Notes under the pieces: generated by a model
The model's input: the letters and a program-made list of their open reading frames with translations, nothing else
What the model was told of the DNA's origin: nothing
Database searches by the model: none
Part shown: piece by piece, positions 1-12,014 of the stretch
Layout: the number at the start of each line of letters is the position of its first letter
How positions within the stretch are numbered: the first letter of the stretch is position 1
Source: Sabellastarte sp. h YS-2021
Lineage: Eukaryota > Annelida > Polychaeta > Sabellida > Sabellidae
DNA: 64,000 bases
Assembly: GCA_964017235.1 (NCBI GenBank)
Contig: OZ024931.1
Span: 19,940,189 to 20,004,188, forward strand
Direction: 5' to 3'
Translations under genes and position numbers: made by a program

Positions 1-1700
1 ATGGCTTGTTCCCAGATGAAGCCCTTCGTCGAGGAGGATCGGGTTCTGGTGCTTTTGCATACAAGAAAGGGAACCCTTCCAGTCCTATCGTTTTGCTGTT
101 GCCAGCTCATGGAAAGAGGATTTTCAAAACCCATGCTTACAAACAGTACTCTGTTTAGACTGTTACAAATGCAAATTCTGTTCCCAACACTTTGATGTTG
201 TGCCAGAGGCCTCTGCAAAAGAATGTAGTAAGTCATCCATGCGTAAATCTAAAAGCTTCCTCAAAGTGTCAGTCATTTAGTCTCTGTCAGTCTTGCCACT
301 GTGGTTAATTTTTGGTCCAAACATCCTTACCAGAAAACCCAATCAGGTCAAAGTCAGGAAATGGGTCCTACAAGGTGGTTATATACACAAACTCACAGAT
401 TCATTCATCTAGGGTAAATGTAGATAATGCCCTTGCTGTTGCAATCAATCCTCCTGTAGAGGGCAGGCTACAAATATTCGCAGGCCTGGGCCTCTCAGGG
501 TGCAAGTCACAGAGTGGTTTCCATCTTACAGAAGGGTTACATGCCCCCTTTTCAGGTAAAGCCTACTCTCACCAGATACCCCTTGATCCAGACCAGGTAT
601 GCAAATGCCACCATTCAGGGGGTTTAGCAGGCGGCCCTCAAGTCTCTTCTAGCACAACAAGCTGTAGAACAGGTACCAAAGCCATCCTCCCTGGGTTTTT
701 ACAATCGCTTGTTTTTGGTTCCAAAACCAAATAAGAGATTCTGGATCTCAGTGTCTTAATCCGGTTTTTGATGGTCAAATCTTTCAAAATGGAAACTCTG
801 GAATCAATAAGGCTTTTTCTGCAAGCAAAGGGGGTGGGTGACATCTGTAGACTTCACCGACGCCTATTTCTACATCCCTATAAGCCAGTCCTCAAGGAAG
901 TATCTCAATTTCCATCAACAGGGTCAAATCTTTCACTTTAGAGCCTTACATTTCGGCCTCTCTATGGCTTTGATGGAATTTACCATAGTAGTAAAAGAGG
1001 TCAAACTCATGGCTCAGACAAAGGGAATACGCTTACACCAATATCTGGATGACTGGTTGATCAGCAGTAAATCCAAGTAGTCCTGTTCCCATCAGACTCT
1101 CGGTGGGTCGTAAATCTGAACAAGTGAGAACTGGGGCCCAAGCAAGTCTTTGACTTCGTGGGTTACCAGTATGACCTCAGTCAAGCAGTCGTCAGGGACA
1201 ACACCACTGAGGTATCTTACAACAACAAAGAAGGGCTGTATGAAGTCAAGATTCCTCTGTGCCCTCTTGTGGAGGCTCCTGTCTTGGTGCAACTGCAGGA
1301 CCCTTCAGGCACATCACATTCCAGGACGTCTGAATGTAATTGCAGACAAGTTGTCTTGACATCAGGTGATTCAGACAGAATGGTTGCTTCGGCAGAAGAT
1401 CTTCAGCATCCTTTGCCAGCAATTGCATGTTCCCAAAGTGGATCTCTTTGCAACCAGATATAACAAACTTTCCAAGTTTGCGTCTCCGGTTCCTGATCCC
1501 AAAGCTTTGGCAGTGGATGCTATCACCATTCCATGGGAAGGTCTGGTGTGGATGTCTTTCCACCCATTCCTCTTCTGGGCAATGTGGTGAACAAAATCAA
1601 TACTGCCAATGCGTGATTGTCATAGCCTTGGGTTGGCCAAACATGCCTTGGTTCTGGGATTTTAGTGAGTCTGTCATCTCAGATTCCATTGGGTACTATC
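1..1700 (+). mobile_element. Decayed DIRS1-like YR retroelement (RT to RNase H part)
   Basis: Short stretches read like the reverse transcriptase of DIRS1-type elements. Around 840-1075 the words TSVDFTDAYFYIPI, FRALHFGLSMA and HQYLDDWLIS match the DIRS1 RT core, including its LDD catalytic box. Around 1420-1550 the words VDLFATRYNK and PVPDPKALAVDA match the RNase H region that follows the RT in this group. The piece is a fossil: clearly broken in many places (roughly half a dozen or more), running off the left edge, with no recognisable recombinase part. It belongs to a different lineage from the YR elements at 9-22 kb. The family call is from recalled motifs, not a search. Confidence 0.7.
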
Positions 1701-1908
1701 GGTGGTTATTGATCAGCTGTGGCTGCTAAAGATCGGTAACTCATTCATTAAGCAAGGACAAGAACCTGATCCACCTGTTGAAAACTTTCATAGGGACAGG
1801 CTAAAGGACGTAGGGATATTTCCAGTTGGAATCTTGTCCTTCATCAAGGTACATTATAAACATCGCAAGGGCTTGATGTCCAGCCAAAATTTCATCCATG
1901 CAGAATAA

Positions 1909-3270
1909 ATAAAAATTATTTGTACTCGTCAAACCCCTACAAATGACTGCTTCTGTATTATACATATTCCATTATTTTTACATATGTGTAGCTTTTTGGG
2001 GTCGTGAAAACAGCTGCAACTGATAAAATGATGAGCATATATTCATTATTTAATTTGCCAGTCTTGGATCAGCTGGTTGCAAAATTAGAAACATACGCAT
2101 AAAAATATAAATTAGTAGGTTGAAGAGGCAATTTTTACATGAGTCTGATTTTATTTTTTCATCAAAAATACAAGTTCCTCATGAAGGAACTCTGCAAATG
2201 AGGACAGATTTTGGACGATGTGTTTGAAGAGAACAAGTTTAGGCAGTCTTGGGAGGGGCTATACAATTTTGTGGCAAAAAATCAGTTACTTGAGAATTCA
2301 CTTTTGAAAAAATAATGGTTGAATCCTAGTGAATAATTCGCTAAGCTCATAAAAAAGGGTTAAACTTAGTAAGATTAATTTGAACTTAGTAAGATTAATT
2401 TGAACTTAAGATTGCAGACTAGATGTTCAAAAATTCTTGTTTAAAAAAAAAAAAAGTTAATATACGCTTTCAATATGGGGGGGGGGAGGACAAAAGTGTG
2501 GATGTTCAAAAAGACAGTATTATTAGTACTGATAGGAGGAAGTATCCTGCTAGTAGAAATAGACTTCTATCATTTGGAACCAGGCTGAACAAATTGCTGG
2601 ATACAGTGGCATCAATGGAAGGTCAAATTCAGAAACAAGAAGATAGTGGTCGGATCTTTCATCCATCCCATCTGAAGCTCCAATATGACCCCATGTCCGG
2701 AAAAGACCCAAAAGTAAAGTTACTGACACTTTAAAATCTAGTCATTACAGAACTGCATTGCACAGTTAAAGTAATTTATCCCAAGACTATTTTATATTGT
2801 CTACTTATGATGATTTAAATGGTACTCAATTAGAACAATGGTGTTTTAGAAGTAGCAGTACAGTCCAACATGTTAAAGCACTTTGACAATATAATGCAAG
2901 ATTCCATTAGGTTGTTGCACCCAACAGCCAAATCGACATGTAATGTGATGTTGCTGAAAAAATATTGCAGTTGGAATGCACAGAGTTTTGCAGTCATATA
3001 GGGCGTCTGTCTGGGGAAAATTGGAGAAACACAATGTTTTTATAAAACTGTTCAACAAAGGCACACAATTCAAATATACTGACAAATGTATCACAAACCA
3101 ACTTTACTGCAGCAATCAACATATGGTTATGGGTAAAAATACACTAAGCAGCATTGAAAAATGACAAAAAAGATGGACAATTTTACCTATAGGTAGATGA
3201 CAATGACTGCAGGTATATGGGTGAATAACACGTCCTACAAGAAACTCTTGGTTATTTTAAACTCTAATCT
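1909..3270. other. No gene seen; AT-rich
   Basis: I see no recognisable gene. An open frame at 2423-2734 begins beside an A-run and a G-run and resembles no family I know. Short direct repeats occur near 2345-2405 (a 'gaacttagtaagattaattt' unit twice in a row). Confidence 0.5.
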
Positions 3271-3385
3271 GCCTATGTATTGTAGCTTGACCAGTTCCCG
3301 TCTGTTCACTGAAGCTAAGCGGTAATGTGCTTGGTTAGCACTTGGATTGGTCACTGTCTGAGTTGTGGACCCGGCATTGGCAGAT
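3271..3385 (+). repeat. 5S rRNA-derived SINE head (copy 1)
   Basis: The stretch aligns along nearly the whole length of a metazoan 5S rRNA in plus orientation. It starts GCCTATG, has a CACTGAAGCTAAGC block (5S: CACCGAAGTTAAGC), then GGTTAGCACTTGGATTGGTCA (5S: GGTTAGTACTTGGATGGGTGACC) and ends GACCCGG-CATTGGCAG. The last block covers the internal control region (box C) of 5S genes. It is too diverged to be a working 5S gene and has two relatives at 34.8 and 52.0 kb with their own tail, so I read it as the head of a 5S-derived (SINE3-type) retroposon. Confidence 0.65.
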
Positions 3386-4385
3386 ACAGAGTGATTCACA
3401 TCATCACTAAATTGGTGGTCCAATTGCAATATAAGCAAAACAAGTTACTAGGCCTGATATCAAAATAAGTAGGTCATATCTGTGTTACTGTGTTAATACC
3501 AACGTGAAAAAATGGAATGTGTTTGCAAAGTAAATTTGCCAGATGAGGAGCTTGTACAGTTCAGTACACTACATGCTGGAGTAATCTTTTTTGCCCCTTT
3601 GGTAAATAACAAAACCAAACCAGGTGATGTACAAATAGTGAAACCAGTGATGTCATGTATAGTGTTACAACAACTGCTTAGACATTGGTTTTCAGTCTGT
3701 CAATCGTAGGTTGAACCACAATACAGTTATAACAAGTTAAGATGGTGACTTCCTGAGTTCGGAAGAAGATTTTCAATACAACTAGGGGGCTTGAGTAAAG
3801 TTGTTTTTTATGTCCTCTTGAACAGCAAAGGTCATATTTGGCCAGACCCTCAGCATTGTCAATTATAGTGAGAACAAGGTCAAGAATGATCAAATGTTTA
3901 GGGATCAAAACATTACTCTGATTTTGAATACCCCTCAACTATGAATCTAAAAGATAAAAAAAACTAAAACAGCTAAAATAAAGTCCAAAGCAACTGAACT
4001 CTGGAGATATTTTTGACTGGGTATAAAGCTCAAATGAAATTGTCAAACGTACATGGAAACTTAATGATACAGACGTCTAGTTGTCAGTCCCATCAGGGTT
4101 AACTATTTATAATTGACCCAACAGATTAAATAGTAGACCCAACAGATGATAACTTCCTAGGACTATCTTGGCTCTGGAGCACTTACATTGACGTCACAGT
4201 GCCGTTCAGCTTTTATCAAGGTTCACAATGTTGTCAAATGTGTATGGATTCAGTTGTATATCGTATGTAGCAGTTGCACACTGGGTTATGTCATTGGAGT
4301 ACTATGTGGCTCCTCCTGAGAGAGTGGATGAAGTATTTGAAACTCGGATTAATTTAATTCAACATTAGGTATCCCTATTAAGTAT
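3386..4385. other. No gene seen
   Basis: AT-rich sequence without a supported gene. The first 60 bases or so may be the tail of the 5S-derived SINE. Open frames here are short and show no family motif. Confidence 0.45.
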
Positions 4386-4593
4386 TACTGCTTCTAGGCA
4401 TAACTTGGCCGTGGGCATAAATTGGCCGCCATCATAATATTTTGAAATTTCTATAAATCTAAAGGCCTGTATCTTTCTTGAATGGTCTAATACAATAAGA
4501 TTTATGATAAGTACCACTTTTAAACCCTGTTCAGCCACATATTTGTCTGTTTGACACATTCAAATGAGTGCCAAGTTATGCCTAGAAGTAGTA
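4386..4593. mobile_element. Small TA-flanked MITE
   Basis: Terminal inverted repeats of 22 bp (left 4388-4409, beginning CTGCTTCTAGGCATAACTTG; right 4570-4591) differ at one base. Each end is next to TA (4386-4387 and 4592-4593), the duplication expected for Tc1/mariner-type insertion. The body is only about 204 bp and codes for nothing, which fits a MITE mobilised in trans. I see no second copy in the window. Confidence 0.65.
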
Positions 4594-4872
4594 AAGGTTT
4601 TGGCTCCTAGCTACAAAATTACTTGTTTCAGTATCAAGAGTAATACCCATACTAACAATATCTTCAGTGCCCTAGTGGATTAGTAGGTTTGACATCTAAT
4701 CACAGAATGTGTGTGTGTGACAATACTGAGGATCTTGTCCAATACGACCCTGGCTTGTGAATGGAAGAAAAAACATTAGGTTTAACTTTGAACTTGGCTA
4801 TACTACTACATTACATTTATCTATACAGGAGGGGACAGCGATTCGCCCACAAAAACACCAAAATACAGTTTC

Positions 4873-5925
4873 TTGAGAACAAATATGCAGTGTGGTTTTA
4901 TAAAAGTTATCAGAATGAAAAGAGGTTCCTCAAACTGTAAAATGATAGTAGCATCGTTAGTGGACTCTAGCTGTAAGGTCATTTTTATTTTTAGACTCCC
5001 CACAGTCCTTTTGTATGTTAAGGCTCTGGAGTACGGAAAAATGCACCTTATACGCTGTCTGGTATTGATCAGTCTTCTCCTCATCAGTACGTCCGACCAT
5101 AAAGTACAGGTCAAGGGCTGTTTTATGGGCTCTGTACTACCTCGATCTTTCAAACTGGCTAGTTTTGGTACAAATGCAAGATGCTTTCCCTCATCAGTGA
5201 AGTCACGATCCCTCTGTGTTCTCTTGCTTTTATGTGGGGATATATCCCTTAATCCGGGTCCTATTGTGATGGGTGTTGCTAACTGTCGGTCTGTAAGAAA
5301 CAAGGCTCCAATGATTTCTGACGCTGTGTTCAATCACTCACTGGACATATTATCACTGGTCGAAACTCATATTCGCCCGACTGATACCGATTGTCTGCTT
5401 CAATCCATCACACCACCATCTTATAAATTGTGTCAGAGGCTTCGTGCACATGGCTCGGGTGGCGGAGTTGGCTTTTTCATAAATAGCAGCCTGCCTCATA
5501 GAATTGTGGATCATCCCACATTCACCTACTTTGAATGTCTGGTAGTTAGTATTGGATTGAATGCTCATTCTACTCTGGTTGCATGTGTTTATCGTCCTCC
5601 AGGTTCATGTTCCAATCCTTTTTATGATGAGTATTATACGCTGGTCGAGTTCCTCTCATCTACGAATTCCTCCTTCATCATTTGTGGCGACTTTAATATT
5701 CATATTGACACAACATCAAGGGATAGTCTTAATTTCCTTAATATTCTTGACTCCTGCAATATTACCCAACATGTTCATTCTGCTACCCATCTTCATGGCC
5801 ATACCCTAGATCTCATCCTTACTTCTGATAGTTCTCTGGTTTCAAATGTGGTTGTCAGTGACTACGTCTCCGACCATGCAATGATCAAATGCCAAATTAA
5901 AACTCCAACAATTGTTAATTCATAA
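4873..5925 (+). pseudogene. LINE A N-terminal part: 2A-like motif and APE endonuclease
   Basis: The frame opens with a hydrophobic, poorly conserved leader and reaches the motif GDISLNPGP (about 5236-5262), similar to 2A-like ribosome-skipping sequences known near the N-terminus of some CR1/L2-group LINEs, though the usual glutamate is replaced by serine. The apurinic endonuclease follows: ANCRSVRNK (metal-binding Asn box), LVETHI (catalytic Glu), GGGVGFFI, CVYRPPG, ICGDFNIH (Asp/Asn pair) and YVSDHAMI (final SDH). All main catalytic boxes are present. The frame ends in TAA at 5923-5925; the same frame is open again at once and runs into the RT, so this stop is an inactivating change, not a natural gene boundary. 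Confidence 0.8.
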
Positions 5926-8073
5926 GCCAACAGAGTGACTTACAGGAGATATCATAAAATAAACATGGACACTCTACGCAATGACTTGAGCAATTGTTCC
6001 TTTGTTGCTTGTCCGGGTGACACTGCGAAAAAACTGTATGATCAATACACTAACGATCTTTCCAACCTTCTGGACAAACATGCTCCAAAGGTTACTCGCT
6101 GTCTTGCCAAGGAGCCAGCAAAGTGGCTATCAGATACCTACAAAAATACTAAATCCATCCAACGACAGTTTGAACGCATCTGGCGCAAAAAGAAAACTCC
6201 CCTTAACCGTGCTAGGCTGCGCAAACAAATTGCCAGGTGTAATTCACTAGCTACTAAAGACAAAGCCACATATTTTAGAGCTCTTGTCAAAGAAAACGGT
6301 GATGACCCTAAAAAACTGTGGCAAGTTCTGCGTTCTGCCTTACACCGTATCCCTGACAAGGTTCTTCCATCAAATAGTTCACAAAAACAATTGGCTGATC
6401 AGTTTGCCGCTTTTTTAACTAACAAGATCACTAAAATCCAAGAGTCTTTTTCCAGTTCTTCATCCTTTTCCTTGCCATCTCCTGTAAATCCGCCTGGACT
6501 TGTCAAATTTGATGTTGCCTCTCCTGATGATATTGCGCAGGTAATCAAAAACTCACCTACAAAATCCTGTCTCCTGGATCCTTGGCCTACTTTCCTAGTT
6601 AAGGATTGCCTTGATATACTCCTTCCTTCTATCACAAAACTTGTGAATTGTTCTTTGTCAGAAGGTGCTGTCCCAGATGGTTTCAAAAGTGCTGTTGTCA
6701 CTCCACTGATAAAGAAATCTTCTTTATCAAAAGATGATCCTAAAAACTATCGTCCTGTGTCTGGGCTGAGCTTTATCTCTAAACTCGCGGAACGTGTAGT
6801 TGCCTCACAACTAAGTAGACATGTCTCTCTCCATGGGTTGGAAAATGAGAATCAATCTGCCTATAGACGTGGCCATTCAACTGAAACAGCTCTTTTGTCT
6901 ATAAAGAATCAGATTCACCTATCTCTAGCCAGAGGTGAGGCCACAGCTGTGGTGCTGCTTGATCAATCTGCAGCTTTTGAATGGTTCGGTGTCGGGGGTA
7001 GATGCCTTGACTGGTTCAAGTCATACCTTTCTGATCGTACCCAGTGCATCAAGATTGGCTCTGTTCTCTCTGAGGCTAGAAAGCTTAAGTTTGGAGTTCC
7101 ACAAGGTTCAGTTCTTGGTCCTATTCTTTTTTCATTGTATACCACACCTTTGAGCAAAGTAATCTCTAAACATCTAGATTTCAAATTTCACCTCTATGCG
7201 GACGATACCCAGCTGTTTATTCACCTGACACACAAAAACGCAGAAATTGCCTTCGATCGGCTAGGAAAGTGCCTCGAAGATGTCAAACTGTGGTTGTGTG
7301 CAAATAAACTAAAGCTGAATGCTGACAAGACCGACTTTATTATATTTGGCTCCAAGTGTCAACAAAAAAAGTTAAACCCATTCTTTCCAGTAAATATATT
7401 GGGTGAATCACTGATACCTTCTGATGCCGTTAAGAATTTGGGTGTCTGGTTTGACTCAGACTTTTCCTTCACCAAACTTAAAATGTATGTAAACTTTGTT
7501 TCATCCAGATGAGGGATCTTAGACAAATTCGACAGTACTTGACTCGTGATGCTGCTCTTATGGCTGCAAACGCACTTGTGGGGAGCAGGCTTGACTACTG
7601 TAACTCCTTGTTTAGGGGTCTATCTGTTGCCAACCTACACAAGCTACAATGCATTCAAAACAGTCTGGCCAGAACTTTCTCACACCACTCCACTAAGAAA
7701 AGCCCTTCATTGGCTACCCATAAGGCACCGTTGCATCTTCAAGACTGCCTTGTTGGTATACAAATACCTACATACTAACTGTCCTAAATATTTTAGCCCA
7801 TTTCTCAAAGTTAGACAATGTGCCTATAATACCCGGTTGAGTCAATCTGATGGTATAATTCTACATGTTCCGCAATACCAACCATCTATTTACACATCCA
7901 CAAAGCAGTTTAGTTTAAGCTTTGCATATGATGCTCCCAAAATATGGAATGAACTCCCTGATGATGTACGATCTGCCACTTCCATTGCTTCCTTCAGAAA
8001 AAACTTAAGGCATACCTGTTCTGCCAAGCTTATCCTCCTTAGTATTTTCCACCTCATATGGCGTTCTCCGTGA
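5926..8073 (+). pseudogene. LINE A reverse transcriptase, deleted and frameshifted
   Basis: RT words in order: NYRPVSGLSFISKLAERVV, SAYRRGHSTETALL, VVLLDQSAAFE, GVPQGSVLGPILFSLY and [11 protein letters not shown] (YADD catalytic box), then the C-terminal DYCNSLFRGL and YDAPKIWNELPDDVRS blocks typical of L2/CR1. Motif A is damaged: after SAAF about 17 residues that would carry the TIDH part are missing, judged against the related LINE at 49.3 kb, which keeps AIDTIDHD. The frame is lost near 7490-7512 and shifts again near 7700; the tail reads in a third frame to 8073. Confidence 0.8.
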
Positions 8074-8869
8074 TGTCAACCATTGCTATGGATAAGGACG
8101 ATGATTTTTGTGACTATGATGTTGCGCCTTAGAGTCTGTCACTCTGGCAGAGATTAAGCGCTATAAAAGTTGAATTGGAATTGGAATCATAAAGTATATT
8201 TTGTCATAAGTACAAATACACCCATAGAAATTGTCCCATGGCAATAAGATTAGGGCTGTTGGAAAGTGAACAGCATTTCGCCGATTATTTTGTACTGTTC
8301 CCCAAAAAGTTACAAAGACAGTTGAACACTTTGGAAAAAATAATTAAAGCTAAAGATCAATTCTTCTCATTGTATTCTAGCATATGATGGAGTTATAAAT
8401 AGTATTTATATTGACCCCAGACATAGTTTAGAGAACATACAGCTCTTTGCATCAGTCAGATGCAGTTTGTTAGGCATATTTCTTACTGACATGTAAACAT
8501 TTTTATTCATCTTTATAATCCTGCATGCTGTCAGGTCGAAAATTTTAGAAAAGTATCAAGACATGTTGCACTCTTTTCTATGCTATAAGGCTCCTTCAGT
8601 ATTAACATAGATGTTAGTTTTAAATGAGGTACAATAGAAATTGGCGAATTGCTGTCCCCCGCGAATCGCTGTCCCCCCCTGTACACAAATGTATCCTCTC
8701 AACCAGGCTATTTACAAATCTCATTCTTACCACTCTCAAAAATATGCTTAAATTTTTGTTTTAGGAATTGGAATGGGCCTTTTATCAGAAAAAAAGCTTG
8801 GTTTTGTTGTGTCTTAGAAAATTTAATATTACTGTTAATATTCGGCCACTTGATGTTTAAAATAATATA

Positions 8870-9265
8870 TTTGTTGGTGGTGCTTGAAAGAATACTGTTC
8901 AAGCCATTGACAGATTAAAAACTGATTAGATGAGGTCAAGAAGTGGTTATATGAAAACATGGTGAGGCTTTATATTGGTAAACCCCAATTCATTATATTT
9001 GTTTCAAAGACAAAACATTAAAAACTCAACAAATTATTATATTCTCAGACAACATACTTGATAATCTTTCTCTCTCCTGCATGGCGGTCAGGAACCTTGG
9101 TGTGTGGTTTGACTCACATTTTTCTTTCTTCAGACACATTCAGAAGAGCTGTTATGTTTGTTTTGTTCAAATTAGGGATCACAAACATCTCAGAGGGTAT
9201 CTCTCTTGGGGTGTTTGGGCACCCCGGATGTCAGTCCTGCCTCAAGACAGTTCTGTTGTAGCAGC
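8870..9265 (+). pseudogene. LINE RT fragment (C-terminal half), L2/CR1-type
   Basis: Reads VKKWLYENM, then AVRNLGVWFDSHFSFFRHIQ and RDHKHLRGYLS, the block between the YADD box and the DYCNSLF region of the L2/CR1 RT (compare KNLGVWFDSDFSF in the LINE at 7.4 kb). It is frameshifted and cut off at about 9265, where the flank of the YR retroelement begins. A matching downstream block of the same RT region resumes at about 22660. Confidence 0.65.
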
Positions 9266-9929
9266 AATGTATCAACTCTTTGGGGTACCAGTTTAAGTCT
9301 AATTTGGGGTACCAGTCTAACTTATATAACACAACCTTGAGGTGACCCCTTGTTACTGGGCAACTTAGTAAGCAACTGCTTCTGATTGGTCCTCTCTGGT
9401 TTACAGTTGTGAACCCCAAATTTCCTCCCTGGTTTACAGGTGATATCCCCAGTGTACAAAGTCACTTTGTGATTTGACTTTGAGGGAAGGAAATGATTGC
9501 AAGAATTTTTATTTTTATTTGAACTTTTTAGTTTGGTTATCTTAGTTTTTTATTGAGTGTTTTATTTTTAAAAGTGTAAGATAGTGTACATATACATGAA
9601 CGGTCATTTATTCTGTAACAGATTTTAATATTGGACATGATTGTGCTGTGTACTGGAGAAACTGAACATATTGACACTGTGATATTCTGTGAATGCTGTG
9701 ACACGTCAGATTTTTGACACCTTGAGATTTCAGTCATCTTAACAACAACAGGCTTTATGTGCTAGGGCACAAAGGGACGGTCTAACCTATATTTCATTCT
9801 TGTACAATTTATGCCAATTGGTCGCTTTTGAATATTTGTCCCATTTTATTAAGCCTGAGGTTGCCAAGAGAGAGTCTGAGTATCTTTCTTGTGTATTTAC
9901 AGTAAATGTAAAACTACAAAATAGATCAA

Positions 9930-10332
9930 AAATGCCAGATAACAAACAAAAATGTAAGAATTGCAAGAACAGACACTTGCCACCCACTGGGATGAAGTGC
10001 CGTTATGTGGACAATACTGAATCTGATGCCGAGCCAAATGGACTTAGAGATGCTGCCGCTGCAAGTGTGTCGCTTGCTACGGATCAGGCGGATCCGGGCG
10101 GACAGCGGATCCAGGAGGAGATACTGTTAAAGAAGATGTCTCACAGATTGGAGGCGGTAGAGCAGCAGATTTCTTCCACAGCACAGGACCCAGGGCAGGC
10201 TTCGACCTCAAGTTCCGGATCAGGAAAGTTAAGTAGAAATAGTGACTTTTTAGACCATAGCAAAAGTACTCCAAGTAAAAAGAGTAAGAAAAGTAAAAAG
10301 TTCGTAGCCCCATCAGATTCTAGTGAATCATC
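9930..10332 (+). pseudogene. Gag-like N-terminal part of YR element 2
   Basis: Begins MPDNKQKCKNCKNRHLPP, a short Cys/His cluster that matches the start of the gag-like protein of element 1 (FDCNACGDRHQRPINSKC). A coiled-coil-like stretch (MSHRLEAVEQQISS) and a Ser/Lys-rich linker follow. The piece ends exactly where the terminal repeat of element 1 starts, so element 1 interrupted it. The role is inferred from position: gag-like, nucleic-acid-binding. Confidence 0.6.
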
Positions 10333-11034
10333 CAGTGGCCCATTTACAGTGACACAAGCAGGTGGGGTTTATATATTTATTAGCTTTTCTATGTTATCAA
10401 TCTAACCTTTGTACACAATCAGACAAACAATAGAGTTAACATTAAAGTCACTTTGAGGTGACCTTATATACACTAAAATGATTATACATCAACGCAGCAC
10501 GTGACACTACGTGCCCTGACATTTTAAACTTTGACAGTCACTTAAGGTGACCATAAATTGAAATTTATACAGTTACATTACAGTCACTTTTAAGGTGACC
10601 TTATATATCAAATCACTTTATATTAACACAGCACGTGACACGACGTGCCCTGACATTTACTTTGACAGTCACTTAGGGTGACCATAAACTGACATTTACG
10701 TTTAAGTAAAATTAGGATATGTATAAACCTTAAAGTGGAGGTTGGGAGTTTTTCAGATGAAATTTGAAGAGTTAAGATAATCTTAATCTGAAAAATCAAT
10801 GATAAGAGGGTAACTTAGGGTGACCCTAAAGTAAGATGTTAAAATGGTAGTTAGGGTGGCCGTAAGGTGACCCTAAGACAATTGATTTTGTGGGATAATG
10901 AGAGTACATCTTACTGATGTTAATATTTGTGTGAATGAGGAAAAACTTAAAGTGAAGTTGAAGAAATTGATTTTAGATTTAGAGTAGTTGTAGGTCAGAG
11001 GTAAGCTGCAGTATGAGGAGTAGAAAGAAAACCC
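10333..11034 (-). repeat. B2 split direct repeat of element 1
   Basis: About 700 bp nearly identical to 12015-12710 in the same orientation; both start CAGTGGCCCATTTACAGTGA on the plus strand. The interior is rich in short 'aggtgacc' and 'gggtgacc' motifs spaced 30-100 bp apart (10450-10880). The left edge is the outer boundary of element 1. Confidence 0.75.
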
Positions 11035-11827
11035 CCATTTGAATGGCCAAATTAAGGCGGCCTCAGATAGATAATGTTAACTAAAATAGTAAAAGATAAG
11101 TTCAAGTTATATAACCAACTCGCCAGATTTAACAGGATAAAACACAATAAAACAAAGTACATATAAATACAATACAGCTAAAATGAATGAATATATGAGT
11201 ATAATATATATAAGCATCTTGTGCCTAGGGGCAGGCACTAGCTCATGATTGAGACTCCTTACTGGACTGAGCAATACAGCCCCCTTATCTCAGACTGGAA
11301 CACCCTACTTGACTTCCGGACGCCGCGGCTGCCCCCAGCCACAAGATACATGTGATTTAAAAGAAAATCTTGCTTTCACAAATAAGTTACATATCAATGG
11401 TTGCATCATGGCTGTATTACTTGTATTCAGACCAAGACAATTATATTACTGCTGAGCAGGAAGAGACAGTCGCACTACATGAGACAAATTAAGACTTTAC
11501 TGATTTTATTTGTAGAAATATTATGTCCTTTGGACCAGAAGCAGGGCCACAACAGCCCCTCAACAACTGTGAGAACCAAATCTTCTGGCAAGTTAAGGAA
11601 GTGCAGAAGGTGCGACATGTCCGACCTCTCCATGGCCGTTGGTTATGACTTGGAGCATTGCCACCAGGATGCAGCTTTCTGTCTATTCACGTTTTATTCA
11701 TGTATTATCTGAAAATAAACTACACCAGCAGAATATGTTTTATTATGTACAGGCCTCAGTGAGGCAAATGATACATACAAATGACCTAAGCCTAAGCCCC
11801 TACCTTGGGCCTTGGGTGGGTTTAGGG
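11035..11827 (-). other. Unique segment between A2 and B2 of element 1
   Basis: About 0.8 kb with no gene. In textbook Ngaro elements A2 and B2 touch, so this segment is either an extension of the B2 end or an added sequence. The equivalent position in the related non-autonomous element (58611-59433) is also filled by about 0.8 kb, so it is probably a regular part of this group. It holds a small hairpin (GTGCCT...AGGCAC near 11221-11240). Confidence 0.5.
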
Positions 11828-12014
11828 AAGCTTTTGATTTTATAAAAGGGGTGTTTCCCCGTTGAAAACTTAAAAGTTAATGAAAATGGCTGCATTTGGC
11901 GGGAATATGAAGTTCAAAGGTCATGACCCCATTATTTACAGGAAGGTTACATAAACAAGAATATTTTTTGCCATCGCCACTGACAGTTCAGACACCCACC
12001 ATGCCTGACCAACA
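11828..12014 (-). repeat. A2 split direct repeat of element 1
   Basis: 187 bp matching 17657-17843 in the same orientation, with no difference that I noticed. It abuts B1 at 12014/12015, the A2-B1 junction expected from a circular intermediate of a YR element. Confidence 0.75.

Larger units (their letters stand above)
4873..8192 (+). mobile_element. L2/CR1-type LINE, dead copy (LINE A)
   Basis: A single ORF layout of APE endonuclease followed by reverse transcriptase, ending in a short repeated tail (GAATTGGAATTGGAAT) after a conserved 3' block (CTTAGAGTCTGTC...ATTAAGCGCTATAAAAG). This is the organisation of L2/CR1-clade LINEs. Fragments with the same 3' block occur at 30.8-31.2 kb and, on the minus strand, near 53.0 kb. 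The exact 5' end is not clear. The copy is inactive: an in-frame stop separates endonuclease and RT, part of the RT core is deleted, and the 3' third changes frame at least twice. Confidence 0.85.
4824..8683. mobile_element. TIR element (TA target site) enclosing a LINE
   Basis: A 21-bp inverted repeat (left 4826-4846, CAGGAGGGGACAGCGATTCG; right 8661-8681) matches at 20 of 21 positions and is flanked by TA on both sides (4824-4825, 8682-8683). A second, imperfect copy of the terminal motif lies just inside the right end (8644-8660). The TA site and CAG start resemble pogo/Tc1-mariner elements. No transposase is visible; nearly all the interior is a LINE (4873-8192) followed by about 450 bp of non-coding DNA. 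The simplest reading is a small non-autonomous TIR element into which the LINE inserted. Confidence 0.6.

Noticed and set aside
2423-2734. 103-residue open frame after A- and G-runs
   Set aside because: No recognisable family or conserved motif and no supporting context.
3271-3385. Functional 5S rRNA gene
   Set aside because: Many substitutions and gaps relative to 5S, and a lone copy with dispersed SINE-like relatives.
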